A stretch of DNA of 64,000 bases from JABFRJ01 sp963847145 (GCA_963847145.1 CAWJYN010000003.1:1240001-1304000); one strand, 5' to 3'. Shown: positions 44,001 through 52,139, numbered from the stretch's first letter. Made by a program: numbers and translations. Notes: generated from the letters alone by a model not told the origin.

Positions 44001-44108
44001 TACAACGACGCCGACCAGTACGCGCGGATTTATAAGACCAACCGCCGCGTCATCGCGGATGCCAACCTGATCTATCCGTGCCAGCGGATCTATCTGCCAA
44101 AGCGGTAA
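41073..44108 (+). CDS. Giant exported LysM protein with long Ala/Lys/Asp helix
   Basis: A 1011-residue protein with a signal-like N-terminus (residues 1-28), an Ig-like domain (about 67-152, RPVVEGRAAPGATITLLLNG) and a Pro/Ala/Thr-rich stretch (about 170-380). A 480-500-residue Ala/Lys/Asp repeat with units such as AAADKAAADK and DAKRLADAKAA follows (about 380-870). The LysM domain ends the protein (GWYTVKRGDTLSRVADRFYN; end PCQRIYLPKR). Two short related motifs, VFDWFFRLTDGAHKDFQGVV and GFIEQSSRSFQDVMKRL, interrupt the Pro-rich part. The LysM binds peptidoglycan, and the repeat should form a very long TolA-like helix. Its role is probably structural in the envelope. Confidence 0.8.
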   Translation: MLGSRTINVLSAGLGVAIATSMAPALAKGGLGADATLPSRLKSSTALAGAAGGTMVLASLGESADAQPRYTRFGFDADARPVVEGRAAPGATITLLLNGTIAGRAMASETGTWAATLDRGMDAGVHRIGVTSRSIATGRMQAGDDLQIGIPAGYEGRSVTLFGTVAQAAPAPRTMTDMMPMPVQMAQATGTPPAGSPTGGATPRPSVPGPAPAAKAAAEEGVFDWFFRLTDGAHKDFQGVVERMSGVGETTAPKGPGPVAPAAPKATTPPAPSVAQAPVTVPTTPPAAPAATTPAQPKSATAPTPTVPAPSAPAAKAPAPTPATTPAAPPAAAPTVTAQAETGFIEQSSRSFQDVMKRLTEPAGSVTPASPSATAAAGAAATMAAAELARKAAEEKAAAEKAAAELAAKATTDKTAADAKVAADQKRTDEERKLAETRRADALKAEDAKKQADAKAAAEKTATDKSVADAKRLADAKAATEKAAADKAAADKAVTDKAVADAKAAAEKLAADSKAASDKATADKAGADALRLAEAKAAADKAAAETKAANDKVAAEKAAAETKRLADAKAAADKSAADKAAADKVASDKAAADKAAADKIAADKAAAETKRLADAKAAVDKAAAERVAAETKRIADAKAAADKIAADKAGADKSAADKAAADAKRVADAKAAADKASAEKAATDKAAADAKRVADAKATADKAAADKVVADKAAADKAALDAKRTADLKAVQDKADADAKRAQALALQAVADAKAAADAKTVADTAKAAILKSAAEARAQIAAAVTADDKRAAEQRLAAERVKGDDAQRAADAARKLADAKKAAETKVTAEAKKATDAQAALAVAAASVIAAVTPEQKRVAEAKAVAEGAKAQAAVNRADAAVKTAAAAVAPAAPTGTKPPAAAAPSSGDKPATSGTGPATGGDKVARGGGTKVASAAGERRARDRSCKAAGQAISLPGWYTVKRGDTLSRVADRFYNDADQYARIYKTNRRVIADANLIYPCQRIYLPKR

Positions 44109-44369
44109 TCAATCGACGCGCTTGTGAAATTCTGGCGGGCGTCCGGGTGTTCCGGGCGCCCGTTGTGTTTGTCGGGGTGGGGTGCAGGGTTTGGCCGCAT
44201 TGGAAGGCAGCGGGGTGCGGGGTGTGGCGAGATCGCGCGCTGGACCGGCGGATGCCGCGCGCCATTGAGACAGAGAGATCGGTGTGTAGAGGCCACGGGC
44301 CGAGAATTGAATTGGACTGGAGTTGGGGCGTATTGGTTGGTGCGTTTGGGTGGCTCGGGGGGGACTGCG

Positions 44370-45761
44370 ATGCTTGTGGTGGGGATGTTTGCGTATGTCC
44401 TGATGCAGTTTGCAATCGGGGTGTGGGTGTCGCGGCGGGTGGCGAGCGAGGCGGATTACATTCTCGCCGGGCGCTCGCTGGGGCCGGTGCTGGTGGCGTT
44501 TTCGGTGTTTGCGACGTGGTTTGGGGCGGAGGCGATCGTGGCCACGTCGGGCGAAGTTTATGAGAAGGGATTGGCGGGCGCGGCGGTCGATCCGTTCGCC
44601 TATGCGGCGGCGTTGATTTTCTCCGGGCTGGTGATGGCAGGCGCGCTGTGGCGGCGCGGGCTGACGACGTTTGCGGATCTGTTCCGGCAGCGGTTCTCGC
44701 GGCAGGTGGAAGTGCTGGTGGTGCTTATTCTGCTGCCGGGATCGATCTTCTGGGCGGCGGCGCAGATCCGGGCGTTCGGCACGGTGCTGGCGGTGGGCTC
44801 GGGCCAAAGCCTGACAACGATGATCCTGTTGGCGGCGGTGCTGGTGGCGGCGTACTCGGCGGTTGGCGGGTTGCTGGCGGATGCGGTGACGGATTTTGTG
44901 CAGGGCACGGTGGTGATCATCGGATTGATCGTGCTGGCGGTGGCGCTGGCGAACCTGAGCGGCGGCGTGGGGGCGGTGCTGGAGGCGAACGGGCCGGAGC
45001 GATTGTCGCTGTGGGGTGGATCGGAAGAGAGTTCGCTGAAGCGGATCGAGCAGATCGTGGTGGCGATTGGCGGGTCGGTGGTCGCGGTGGAGTTGATCTC
45101 GCGGTATCTCGGCGCGCGGTCGGCGGAGGTGGCGCGGTTGGGCACGGTGGCCGGCGGGCTGATGTATCTGGCGATGGGGTTCATTCCGATCTTTCTGGGG
45201 TTGGCGGCAGCGCACCTGGCGCGGAGCCAGCCGGCGTTGAAGGAAACGTTGGCAAGTCCGGAGCAGGTGGTGCCGGCGCTGGCGCAACTGGCGTTGCCGG
45301 CGTGGGGTTATGTGCTGTTTTCGGGGGCGCTGGTGTCGGCGATTTTGTCGACGGTGCATTCGGCACTGCATGCGCCGGCAGCGCAGGTGTCGCACAACAT
45401 CGTCACGCGGTTGCGGCCGGAGATGACGCCGGCAGGGCGGCTCAGGTCGGTGCGGCTGACGGTGCTGGCGTTGAGCGGGGTGGCGCTGGTGCTGGCGCTG
45501 ACTTCGGAGCGGATGAAGGACTTGGTGGAGATCGCGTCGGCGTTCGGCAGTGCGGGGGTGCTGGTGGCGGCGGCATTCGGATTGTTCACGCCGTTCGGGG
45601 GTGCGCGCAGTGCGATGGCCGCGATTTTGACGGGCGGGGTGGTGTGGGGGCTCGGGCGGTTCGCGCTGGACTGGACGGCGCCGTACATCGCAGCGCTGGT
45701 GGCATCGACGGTGGCGTATGGGGTGGTGGCGCAGGCGGAGCTGAGGGCAGGGGAGGGGTGA
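44370..45761 (+). CDS. Sodium:solute symporter family protein
   Basis: A 463-residue membrane protein with about 13 hydrophobic helices of the SSS family. SEADYILAGRSLGPVLVAFS with FATWFGAEAIVATSGEVYEKG near the N-terminus is the family signature, and AYSAVGGLLADAVTDFVQG lies in the middle. I placed the start at the ATG at 44370, preceded by GGGGGGGA; the open frame upstream is hydrophilic and unlikely. The codons are extremely rich in third-position G and C. The substrate is unknown. Confidence 0.85.
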   Translation: MLVVGMFAYVLMQFAIGVWVSRRVASEADYILAGRSLGPVLVAFSVFATWFGAEAIVATSGEVYEKGLAGAAVDPFAYAAALIFSGLVMAGALWRRGLTTFADLFRQRFSRQVEVLVVLILLPGSIFWAAAQIRAFGTVLAVGSGQSLTTMILLAAVLVAAYSAVGGLLADAVTDFVQGTVVIIGLIVLAVALANLSGGVGAVLEANGPERLSLWGGSEESSLKRIEQIVVAIGGSVVAVELISRYLGARSAEVARLGTVAGGLMYLAMGFIPIFLGLAAAHLARSQPALKETLASPEQVVPALAQLALPAWGYVLFSGALVSAILSTVHSALHAPAAQVSHNIVTRLRPEMTPAGRLRSVRLTVLALSGVALVLALTSERMKDLVEIASAFGSAGVLVAAAFGLFTPFGGARSAMAAILTGGVVWGLGRFALDWTAPYIAALVASTVAYGVVAQAELRAGEG

Positions 45762-46131
45762 AGAGGGAGCAAGGAACGGCGCATCTCCCAGTTTTCGGAC
45801 TGTAGCAGAACTCTAGCACATGAGGGTGATGGGGGAATTGCTGGGTGATTACCTAGGGGGCGTTAAGGATATGCGTGCGGGGCCGGGTGGCCGGACGCCG
45901 CGGATTTTGGGCGGTTGGGTTTAGGCGAGAGCGGGTGGGTGCTGTTTTGGCGTGAACGTGAGGAGAACATTGGGCTGATGGATTCGCGCGGTTGGCGTGT
46001 TGGTGGCGCGTGAGGCGTGATCATTTTGAGAAATAATTTTGGGTTTCCCTGGGGCTGCGGCGCTGGTGGCGCGACGTACATTGGATGGTTCATGAGGCTT
46101 GGATGGTGCATGAGGCGGGTGCGGCGCAACG

Positions 46132-46179
46132 TTGGGTCGCGCGCCGGCAGTGCGATGCCGAAGCTTGACCCAACCTACA
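46132..46179. repeat. Degenerate REP-like unit
   Basis: Arms GTTGGGTCGCG and TGACCCAACCTAC resemble the GTTGGGTTA/TAACCCAAC family with T-to-C changes, and the outer tail CCTAC is kept. Confidence 0.7.
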
Positions 46180-46195
46180 GCGAACATTCACCGCT

Positions 46196-46233
46196 TTGTC
46201 GTGGGTACCGGCCTTCGCCGGTATGACGAAAAT
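46196..46233. repeat. Short dispersed palindrome
   Basis: The stretch around GTACCGGCCTTCGCCGGTATGACG is a short palindrome (core ACCGGC...GCCGGT). The same kind of sequence is a widespread intergenic repeat in proteobacteria. Only one copy is in this window. Confidence 0.5.
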
Positions 46234-46240
46234 TGGGCGG

Positions 46241-46265
46241 GGGGTCAGACCCATGGGTCTGACCC
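46241..46265. repeat. Palindrome GGGTCAGACCC-type, second copy
   Basis: Perfect arms GGGTCAGACCC and GGGTCTGACCC around AT. It matches the core of the palindrome at 18461-18486, indicating a second interspersed repeat family. Confidence 0.8.
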
Positions 46266-46269
46266 TGTT

Positions 46270-46357
46270 GCTTTCACTTGCCGGCGATGCCTCACCTATT
46301 TGCCGGCGATGCCGCTTTCACTTGCCGACGATGCCTTACTTATTTGCCGGCGATGCC
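46270..46357. repeat. 44-bp tandem duplication at the 3' end of a transporter gene
   Basis: Units 46270-46313 and 46314-46357 are the same 44-bp sequence with a few substitutions. Each contains two copies of TTGCCGGCGATGCC or TTGCCGACGATGCC. The second unit holds the stop codon and last codons of the leftward solute-binding protein gene. Confidence 0.85.
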
Positions 46358-47962
46358 GGTGGCGAGGGTGTATTCGTCGGAGCGGGCTTGGTAGGTGAGG
46401 CCTTTGCGCAGGGCCCAGGTGCGGACGGGGTGGTGGATGGGGATGATGGCGCCTTCGGCGATGGCGAGCACGCTGGCCTGGCCGAGCAGTTCGGCACGGG
46501 CCTTGGGTTCCATGGTGGCTTGGGCGGCCTCGATGAGGATATCGACGTCGGCGTTGGAGAAGCGGCCGCGGTTGGCGGCACCGGCGCCGGTGGCGGGGTT
46601 GTTGGTGCGGACGAGGGCATTGAGGCTATCGGAGACTTCGCCGGTGTCGGTGCTGCGGCCGGCGAGAATGATGGAGAACTCGGGCCGGCCTTTGTCGCCG
46701 GATGAGGCACGGGCGAAAAATTCGGCGGCGGGCAGCGAGACGAGTGTGGTCTCGATGCCGATGCGCTGGAACATCTGGGCGATGGCCTCGGCGATGCGGA
46801 CGTCGTTGGTGTAGCGGCCGATGGTGCCATGCAGGGTGAGCTTGAAGCCTTGCGCAAGAGCTGCCTCGGCGAGCAGCTTCTTGGCGCCTTCGGGATCGTA
46901 GGCGGTCGGCTTCAAGGCGGATGCGGTGCCGCTGAAGCCGTCGGCGAGGAACTGGCTGGCGGGGATGGCGGCGCCGCCCATGACGCGGGCAACGATGGCG
47001 TCGCGGTTGATGGCTTTGGAGAGCGCGAGGCGCACGCGTTTGTCGCGCAGGGGATTGGGAATTGCTGCGCCATCGCGGGCGGTGATGTGGGGTGTCGTTT
47101 CGCGGAACTGGTCGAGGTGCAGATAGATGACGCGCTGTGTGACGGCTTGCACGAGCTCGGTCTTCGGATCGGCCTTGAGACGGGCGATGTCGGCGGTGGG
47201 CACGTCCTCGATCACATCGACGTCGCCGGCAGCGAGGGCGGCGACGCGCTGGACGCCGTCGGTGATGGGTTGCAGAAAGACCCGTTGCCAGGGGGATTTC
47301 TCACCCCAGTAGGCGTCGTTGCGGACCAGCACAAGCTGCGTTCCCGGAGTGAATTCGAGCAGTTTGAAGGGGCCGGTGCCGATGGCTGCGGGGCCGGCGT
47401 TGAAGTCTTCGGTCTTGATGGTGCGGGTTTTGGCGCGCGGCACCAGCATGAGGCGCGCGACCTGATGCAGCATGAGCGGGTCGGCGGCTGGTGTGGTGAT
47501 TTCGACGGTTAGGTCATCGACCTTGCGGATGGTCTTGCCTTTGACGGCGGAGGCAAAGCTGGACGGGCTGCCGGGCACGTCGGCTGCGCGCGCGAAGCTG
47601 AAGACGACATCGTCGGCGGTGAAGGGGCGGCCGTCGTGCCACAAGACGCCGGCGCGCAGTTTGAAGACCCAAGTGAGGTCTTCGGCGCGGGTCCAACTTT
47701 CGGCGAGGCCGGGGGCCAGCTCGCCCTTGTGGTTGACCTGGATGAGGCGCTCGTAGATGTGAGACAGCGCGCTGTCGTTGGGCGTGAAGTTGTGGAAGTG
47801 CGGATCAAGGGTGGTCGGCTCGGCCATCAGGCCAATGCGCAGGTCGCGCTCGCTGGCGAGCGGCGCAGGACTGCCGGCGGTTGCCAACAGCACAGCGACG
47901 AAAGCGGCCAGCAGCTGTGCTGCCCACTGTCTCCACGGCTTGGCCAAATCCATGCGTGTCAT
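46340..47962 (-). CDS. Peptide/nickel-type ABC transporter substrate-binding protein
   Basis: A 540-residue SBP_bac_5 family periplasmic protein. A signal peptide (about residues 8-37) precedes ERDLRIGLMAEPTTLDPHFH. Family blocks LAESWTRAEDLTWVFKLRAG and FTADDVVFSFARA follow, with RVRLALSKAINRDAIV later. I chose the ATG complementary to 47960-47962, which has GGGAG 7 nt upstream; an earlier ATG would add seven residues. No permease or ATPase genes adjoin it. The ligand is unknown. The last codons lie in a 44-bp tandem duplication. Confidence 0.9.
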   Translation of the reverse strand: MTRMDLAKPWRQWAAQLLAAFVAVLLATAGSPAPLASERDLRIGLMAEPTTLDPHFHNFTPNDSALSHIYERLIQVNHKGELAPGLAESWTRAEDLTWVFKLRAGVLWHDGRPFTADDVVFSFARAADVPGSPSSFASAVKGKTIRKVDDLTVEITTPAADPLMLHQVARLMLVPRAKTRTIKTEDFNAGPAAIGTGPFKLLEFTPGTQLVLVRNDAYWGEKSPWQRVFLQPITDGVQRVAALAAGDVDVIEDVPTADIARLKADPKTELVQAVTQRVIYLHLDQFRETTPHITARDGAAIPNPLRDKRVRLALSKAINRDAIVARVMGGAAIPASQFLADGFSGTASALKPTAYDPEGAKKLLAEAALAQGFKLTLHGTIGRYTNDVRIAEAIAQMFQRIGIETTLVSLPAAEFFARASSGDKGRPEFSIILAGRSTDTGEVSDSLNALVRTNNPATGAGAANRGRFSNADVDILIEAAQATMEPKARAELLGQASVLAIAEGAIIPIHHPVRTWALRKGLTYQARSDEYTLATGIAGK

Positions 47963-48061
47963 GCGGGCGCTCCCAGCGCTCATGATGCGTTCTGGGAGCA
48001 GACTATCACAGACATGACGGCAAGAGCATGATCGGATTTCGGCGGTTGGCCGAGCGGCACC

Positions 48062-48640
48062 CTACCAACTGCGGCGGGGGCCAGTGTCGATGTGGAACAG
48101 GCCGCCGCCGTAGTGCTTGAGGCCGCCGACGCTGCCGTTGGAGGCAAGGTAGGCATAGACGGCGCCCGTGCTGCCGCCGCGAACGCGGAAGTCGACCGCC
48201 TCGCCGGTGAGGTGATAGCTCTGGCCAGCGCCGCCAGCCGTCCGGTTCTGAGTGCGGCCACGGCAGGTCGACGTCACGATGACCGGACCGAAGGTGCCGA
48301 CCAGATCGGACAGGACGCCGCGTAAGGCGCCGGGGACGCAACTGGATGCCGCCTGCCAGGTGATGCCGCTGCCGGTCAGGCTGGCTAGGGCGGGATCGGT
48401 GGGCGCGGCATTGGCTGTTGCGGGCTGCGGGCGAGGGCGCTTGATACGTCCGGCGCGGCTGGTGCGTTCGCTGGTGCCGTCAGCGGCGGGTGGTGATGCT
48501 GCCTTCGAGGCGGCGATGATCTGATTGATCCACGCGCCGTCTTGCGCCTGGACTTGACCCGGGGTTGCGGCGACGAGAAGCGCCGCGATTGCCCACCCGC
48601 TGGCAAAGCGCGGGACTGCAGTGGACATCAAACTGATCAT
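48062..48640 (-). CDS. Exported M15/YcbK-like domain protein, copy 1
   Basis: A 192-residue protein with a signal peptide and a disordered Arg/Pro-rich middle. Its C-terminal domain resembles peptidase M15 (YcbK/DUF882-like): GPVIVTSTCRGRTQNRTAGG, then SYHLTGEAVDFRV and LKHYGGGLFHIDTG. The His/Asp zinc-ligand pattern HLxGxAxDF is kept, with a later His in FHIDTG. Such proteins are peptidoglycan peptidases or their inactive relatives. A paralogue follows upstream at 48856-49497. The start is ambiguous between 48640 and 48628. Confidence 0.8.
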   Translation of the reverse strand: MISLMSTAVPRFASGWAIAALLVAATPGQVQAQDGAWINQIIAASKAASPPAADGTSERTSRAGRIKRPRPQPATANAAPTDPALASLTGSGITWQAASSCVPGALRGVLSDLVGTFGPVIVTSTCRGRTQNRTAGGAGQSYHLTGEAVDFRVRGGSTGAVYAYLASNGSVGGLKHYGGGLFHIDTGPRRSW

Positions 48641-48855
48641 TGGATTGGCCTCGAACGAGGCGGCGCGCCGGGGCCCGAGCTGGGCTCGTCGGCAGCCAGC
48701 GCTGCGCCGCAATAGAATTCTTCAGAACACGTCTTGGCGGACCAATCACACGGCGACCGACACAGCACGATTTACCGATCGGTAAGCTTAACGCAGAACC
48801 GCCGGGCTTTGAGACCCGGCGGCGCAGACAAACGGAACGCTTTGAGTAAGGTGTC

Positions 48856-49497
48856 TTACCAGCTGCGGCGGTCGCCGGTATCGATGTGGAAGAGGCCGCC
48901 ACCGTAGTGCTTGAGGCCACCCACACTGCCATTGCTGCGCAGCGACGCATAGGCCGCGGAAATGTTGGAGTGGATGCGGAAGTCGGCCGCATCGCCGCCA
49001 AGATGGAGTGACCGCGGTGCGCCGCCGACGCGCGCGTTATGCGACTTGCTGCGGCAGGTCGAGTTGACGGTCACCGGACCGAAGTTGGAGGCCAGTGACG
49101 CGATCACATTGCGCAGAGTGCCGTTCAAGCAGCCGCGGTCAGCGGTCCAGTTTACGGAGCCGCCCGACAGGCTGCGGCGTGGACGCTCGACGGGATCAGC
49201 GTCGGACTTGGTGGTGCCCAGGCTGGCGGTGCGGGTGCGGCGCGTTTGTGGCCGGTCTTCCTGGGCGGTCGACGGCGGGCTGACTTTAGCGCGCTGCGGA
49301 CTGGCCGATACGTCCACGTCGGTGGCGCCAAGAGAGGCGACGCGCACGCTCGCGCGGGCGACCTGTTTTTCGGCCGACTTGGCATCTTCGATGATTTGCA
49401 TGGCCCAGTTGTCGGCTGCATGTGCCGGGGCCAGGCTGATCGTCCCTACGGCGGCGATCGTCAAACCTTGAGTGAGGGCTTTCATAAAATAGTTCAT
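48856..49497 (-). CDS. Exported M15/YcbK-like domain protein, copy 2
   Basis: A 213-residue paralogue of the previous gene: signal peptide (ending PAHAAD near residue 28), Ser/Thr/Arg-rich linker, then the M15-like domain with GPVTVNSTCRSKSHNARVGG, SLHLGGDAADFRIH and LKHYGGGLFHIDTGDRRSW. The last 20 residues are nearly identical in the two copies. The zinc-ligand pattern is preserved. A 215-bp gap separates the copies. Both likely act on the cell wall in the periplasm. Confidence 0.82.
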   Translation of the reverse strand: MNYFMKALTQGLTIAAVGTISLAPAHAADNWAMQIIEDAKSAEKQVARASVRVASLGATDVDVSASPQRAKVSPPSTAQEDRPQTRRTRTASLGTTKSDADPVERPRRSLSGGSVNWTADRGCLNGTLRNVIASLASNFGPVTVNSTCRSKSHNARVGGAPRSLHLGGDAADFRIHSNISAAYASLRSNGSVGGLKHYGGGLFHIDTGDRRSW

Positions 49498-49676
49498 ACG
49501 CGAACTCCCGTCTGCCGATCCCACAGCGCAGCGCGCGGTGGCCTCTGACTTCGGCCTTGGTTAACCTTTACGACGGGGCTCCCTACAAGGGTTGCAGGTG
49601 GGAGGGCACGCGCCTTCCATGGACTTAGTTAACGCGGAAGCGACCAAAAGGGTGCTCGAAAGCTGCTGGCAAACGA

Positions 49677-49721
49677 GGCTGGCAAGCTAGGCTGGCAAGC
49701 TAGGCTGGCAAGCTAGGCTGG
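49677..49721. repeat. 13-bp tandem repeat
   Basis: Three exact copies of GGCTGGCAAGCTA (49677-49689, 49690-49702, 49703-49715) and a partial fourth lie 18 bp after the stop of the leftward hydrolase gene. Such arrays vary in copy number. Confidence 0.9.
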
Positions 49722-49739
49722 GCAGTTGGCCCTGCTGGT

Positions 49740-50309
49740 TCAGCGCGCCTGCACCTTGCCCAGCTGTTTGAGGAACCATCCGAACCGCATGGCGCCCTCG
49801 GGCCACGGGCCATGGCCGGAGGCCGAATTGAGATGCCCCACGTCGCCGGCATCGACCAGTGTCGATCCCCAAGCCAGCGCCATGTCGCCGGCCTGATCAT
49901 AGGGGCAGACATCATCATTGCGGCTGGCCACCAGTAGCGACGGAAACGGCAACGGGTCGCGTGGGAAGGGGACGAACGACAGGTCTATGTCGGGGATTGC
50001 CGCCATCCCTGCCTCCGACGGTGGCGCCACCAGAAACGCACCCACGACCCGGTCATCGTGGAGCTTGGCCGCCGCATGGACCACCGTCGGCACACCGCAC
50101 GAATGCGCCACCAACACCACCGGCTTCGTGCAGGCGGCTACGGCCCGCAAAACCTCGGACGTCCAGAGTTTTTTGTCTGGCCGCTGCCAGTCCGCCTGTT
50201 CGACACGACGCGCCGTCGTCAGGCGTGACTGCCACCGCGTCTGCCAGTGGTCGGGACCCGAATTGGTCCAGCCCGGCACGATCAAGATATCGACGTCAAT
50301 TGTACGCAT
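49740..50309 (-). CDS. RBBP9/YdeN-type alpha/beta hydrolase
   Basis: A 189-residue small serine hydrolase. The family opening ILIVPGWTNSGPDHWQTRWQ is intact near residue 8, the nucleophile elbow VLVAHSCGVPTV near 71 (HSCG variant), and the late GDVGHLNSASGHGPWPEG holds the catalytic His. DDVCPYDQA provides the Asp region. The ATG complementary to 50307-50309 gives a normal start. The substrate is unknown. Confidence 0.9.
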   Translation of the reverse strand: MRTIDVDILIVPGWTNSGPDHWQTRWQSRLTTARRVEQADWQRPDKKLWTSEVLRAVAACTKPVVLVAHSCGVPTVVHAAAKLHDDRVVGAFLVAPPSEAGMAAIPDIDLSFVPFPRDPLPFPSLLVASRNDDVCPYDQAGDMALAWGSTLVDAGDVGHLNSASGHGPWPEGAMRFGWFLKQLGKVQAR

Positions 50310-50496
50310 GACAGTCTCGCGGAATAGGTGAGCACGCGGTGTGGCAGGCAGTGCCGGACGCGTCAACGTGAAGGGCCATCGGGCGGACGCCCGGGAGCGA
50401 GGCCGGATGCGCGAGCGTCGCCTCAGGAGGTGGATGACGGACGCTGAACCGCGTCCTTTTCCGCCCTGAAGGACGCGCCTGCTTTTGGCGCGCCAG

Positions 50497-51018
50497 TCAC
50501 AGGTGTTTGCGCATCAGCAGTTCATCGTCGCCATCGCGCATAAGACCCCCGAGAGTACCGGCCAGCTGATAGCCTTGCCGCTGGTAGAGCCGCTGGGCGT
50601 GGACATTGACGCCGGTCACACAGAGCCAGACATTGCGGGCGGCGGCGGCCCGGGCGGTGTGCTCGTACCAATCGAGAATGGCGGTGCCCGCGCCCTGCCC
50701 CTGGAGCGGCGGCAGCAGAGCCAGCATCTGCAGATAGGGGCCGGCCAACCAGGGCGACCGGATCAGCACGGCGCCTGCAATCGCCGCGTTGGCGAGTACC
50801 TGATAGCGGACGGCGCCATCGCTCGTTGCCGCCAGCTGCTCTGTCAGCCGGGCCGGCGAAAAGCCGTAGTGCGCCCATGGCCCGATGGCTGCGATCGCCG
50901 GACCGAGCACGCCTGCGGCCTGCGGTGTCATCGGTGCGAGTTCGAGTTTGGTCGCGTTGCGCAGGGCGCCGAGATGGTGCCTCGCCGGCGCAAACGGAGC
51001 TGATGCTGGTAATATCAC
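50497..51018 (-). CDS. GNAT acetyltransferase
   Basis: A 173-residue acetyltransferase. The acetyl-CoA loop PPLQGQGAGTAILDWYEHTA (near residue 103) and the C-terminal NVHAQRLYQRQGYQLAGTLG match the GNAT fold. The N-terminal 28 residues are less conserved, so an internal ATG (complement of about 50929-50931, before TPQAAGVL) could be the true start. The substrate is unknown. Confidence 0.82.
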   Translation of the reverse strand: MILPASAPFAPARHHLGALRNATKLELAPMTPQAAGVLGPAIAAIGPWAHYGFSPARLTEQLAATSDGAVRYQVLANAAIAGAVLIRSPWLAGPYLQMLALLPPLQGQGAGTAILDWYEHTARAAAARNVWLCVTGVNVHAQRLYQRQGYQLAGTLGGLMRDGDDELLMRKHL

Positions 51019-51173
51019 GCGTGATCTGCTCGCTTCGGTTCAATCGCTCACGTGACGTGGCTGACACTAATGACGGTTGACTGTCAGACCGGACCAAGAC
51101 GAATTTGCCGACAGAGCTTCGCGTGCCGTGCTGTAGCGGTTACCTTGGGGTGCGCCGCTGAGCCACTTTCGTC

Positions 51174-51920
51174 TCACTTCTTCAAGCGCTTTTCCTGCAT
51201 GATTTCGAGTTGCATGCGTTGGATCTCGGCGAGGCGTTGCCATTGCTTGGAAATGAGGTGGTCGAGCTTTTCGTGCAGGTGGCGGATTTCGAGCTCGGCT
51301 TTGAGGTTGACGCGGTAGTCGTTCAGCGCGCGCAGGCGATCTTTTGCTTCCTGGCGCTTCTGGCTCATCATGATGATTGGGGCCTGGATGGCGGCGAGGC
51401 AGGATAGGATCAAATTGAGCAGGATAAATGGGTAGGTGTCGAAGGCTCGCTTGTCGCCCACCGCAAGATTGATGGCGATCCAAATAAAGAGGACACCCGC
51501 GAAGGCGATCAGGAAGGCCCAGCTGCCGCCGAAGGTTGCCAGGTGATCTGAGAGGCGCTGGCCGAAAGTGCGATCTTCCTGGAAGTCGTCTTCGACGTTT
51601 TCGGCGATGGTGTCGTGGTTGGCGATGCTTTCGGCGACTTGCCGTTCGAGTTCGGTAAATTCGCCGTGCTCGTTTTCGAGCAGCTCTTCGACGTATTGCA
51701 TGCGATAGCGCGCCAAGGTGATCGTGCTGATCAATGACTCGCCCGGCAGGGTTGGGTGATCCTTGCGGATGTGGTCGGCGAGGCTTGGGCGGACGGCGTC
51801 CAGTGGCACCAGGTCGCGCTTGCGGGTTGGCAGGCCAGACACTGCGCAGACGTGCTTCGACGTTTCCTGCTCGTGGTGCGGCGCGGCCACAGGTGTGTCT
51901 TGAGCTATCGTGTCGTTCAT
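51174..51920 (-). CDS. DUF1003 membrane protein
   Basis: A 248-residue protein of the DUF1003 family. The conserved RTFGQRLSDHLATFGGSWAF leads into two adjacent transmembrane helices (FLIAFAGVLFIWIAINLAV and PFILLNLILSCLAAIQAPII) and the basic MSQKRQEAKDRLRA, followed by a coiled-coil-like tail (about 185-248). The N-terminal part contains a Cys-containing element CAVSGLPTRKRDLVPLDAV that occurs in many DUF1003 proteins. The function is unknown. Confidence 0.88.
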   Translation of the reverse strand: MNDTIAQDTPVAAPHHEQETSKHVCAVSGLPTRKRDLVPLDAVRPSLADHIRKDHPTLPGESLISTITLARYRMQYVEELLENEHGEFTELERQVAESIANHDTIAENVEDDFQEDRTFGQRLSDHLATFGGSWAFLIAFAGVLFIWIAINLAVGDKRAFDTYPFILLNLILSCLAAIQAPIIMMSQKRQEAKDRLRALNDYRVNLKAELEIRHLHEKLDHLISKQWQRLAEIQRMQLEIMQEKRLKK

Positions 51921-52139
51921 GACGATGTTCCGGGGAAAAGCCTCCGCATCCGCGCGTAAAGCGGTGCCGGGTGTGTAGCTTTGCGGTGGACAGTGCGCAA
52001 AGTGCTGCGGCGCAACGATGACGTTTTTTCGCAACCCCGATAGTATCACAATTGGGCTAGATGCGCCGTGTCGCATCGTCGCCATGTTTTCGCCGCACAG
52101 CGACCAATGCCGCGCGATGCGCAGACGGGGACAGGAGTG

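Larger units (their letters stand above)
45762..46339. other. Long spacer built from dispersed repeats, no gene seen
   Basis: No convincing gene lies in these 578 bp. The first 360 bp are low-complexity G/T-rich sequence. From 46130 on, several repeats follow in series: a REP-like unit, a dispersed palindrome, a second palindrome and a 44-bp tandem duplication, each listed separately. Confidence 0.6.

Noticed and set aside
44109..45395. Long minus-strand open frame opposite the sodium symporter, and 44648-45805 on the plus strand in another frame
   Set aside because: Both are shadows caused by extreme third-position GC; products are His/Arg- or Gly-rich with no domain.
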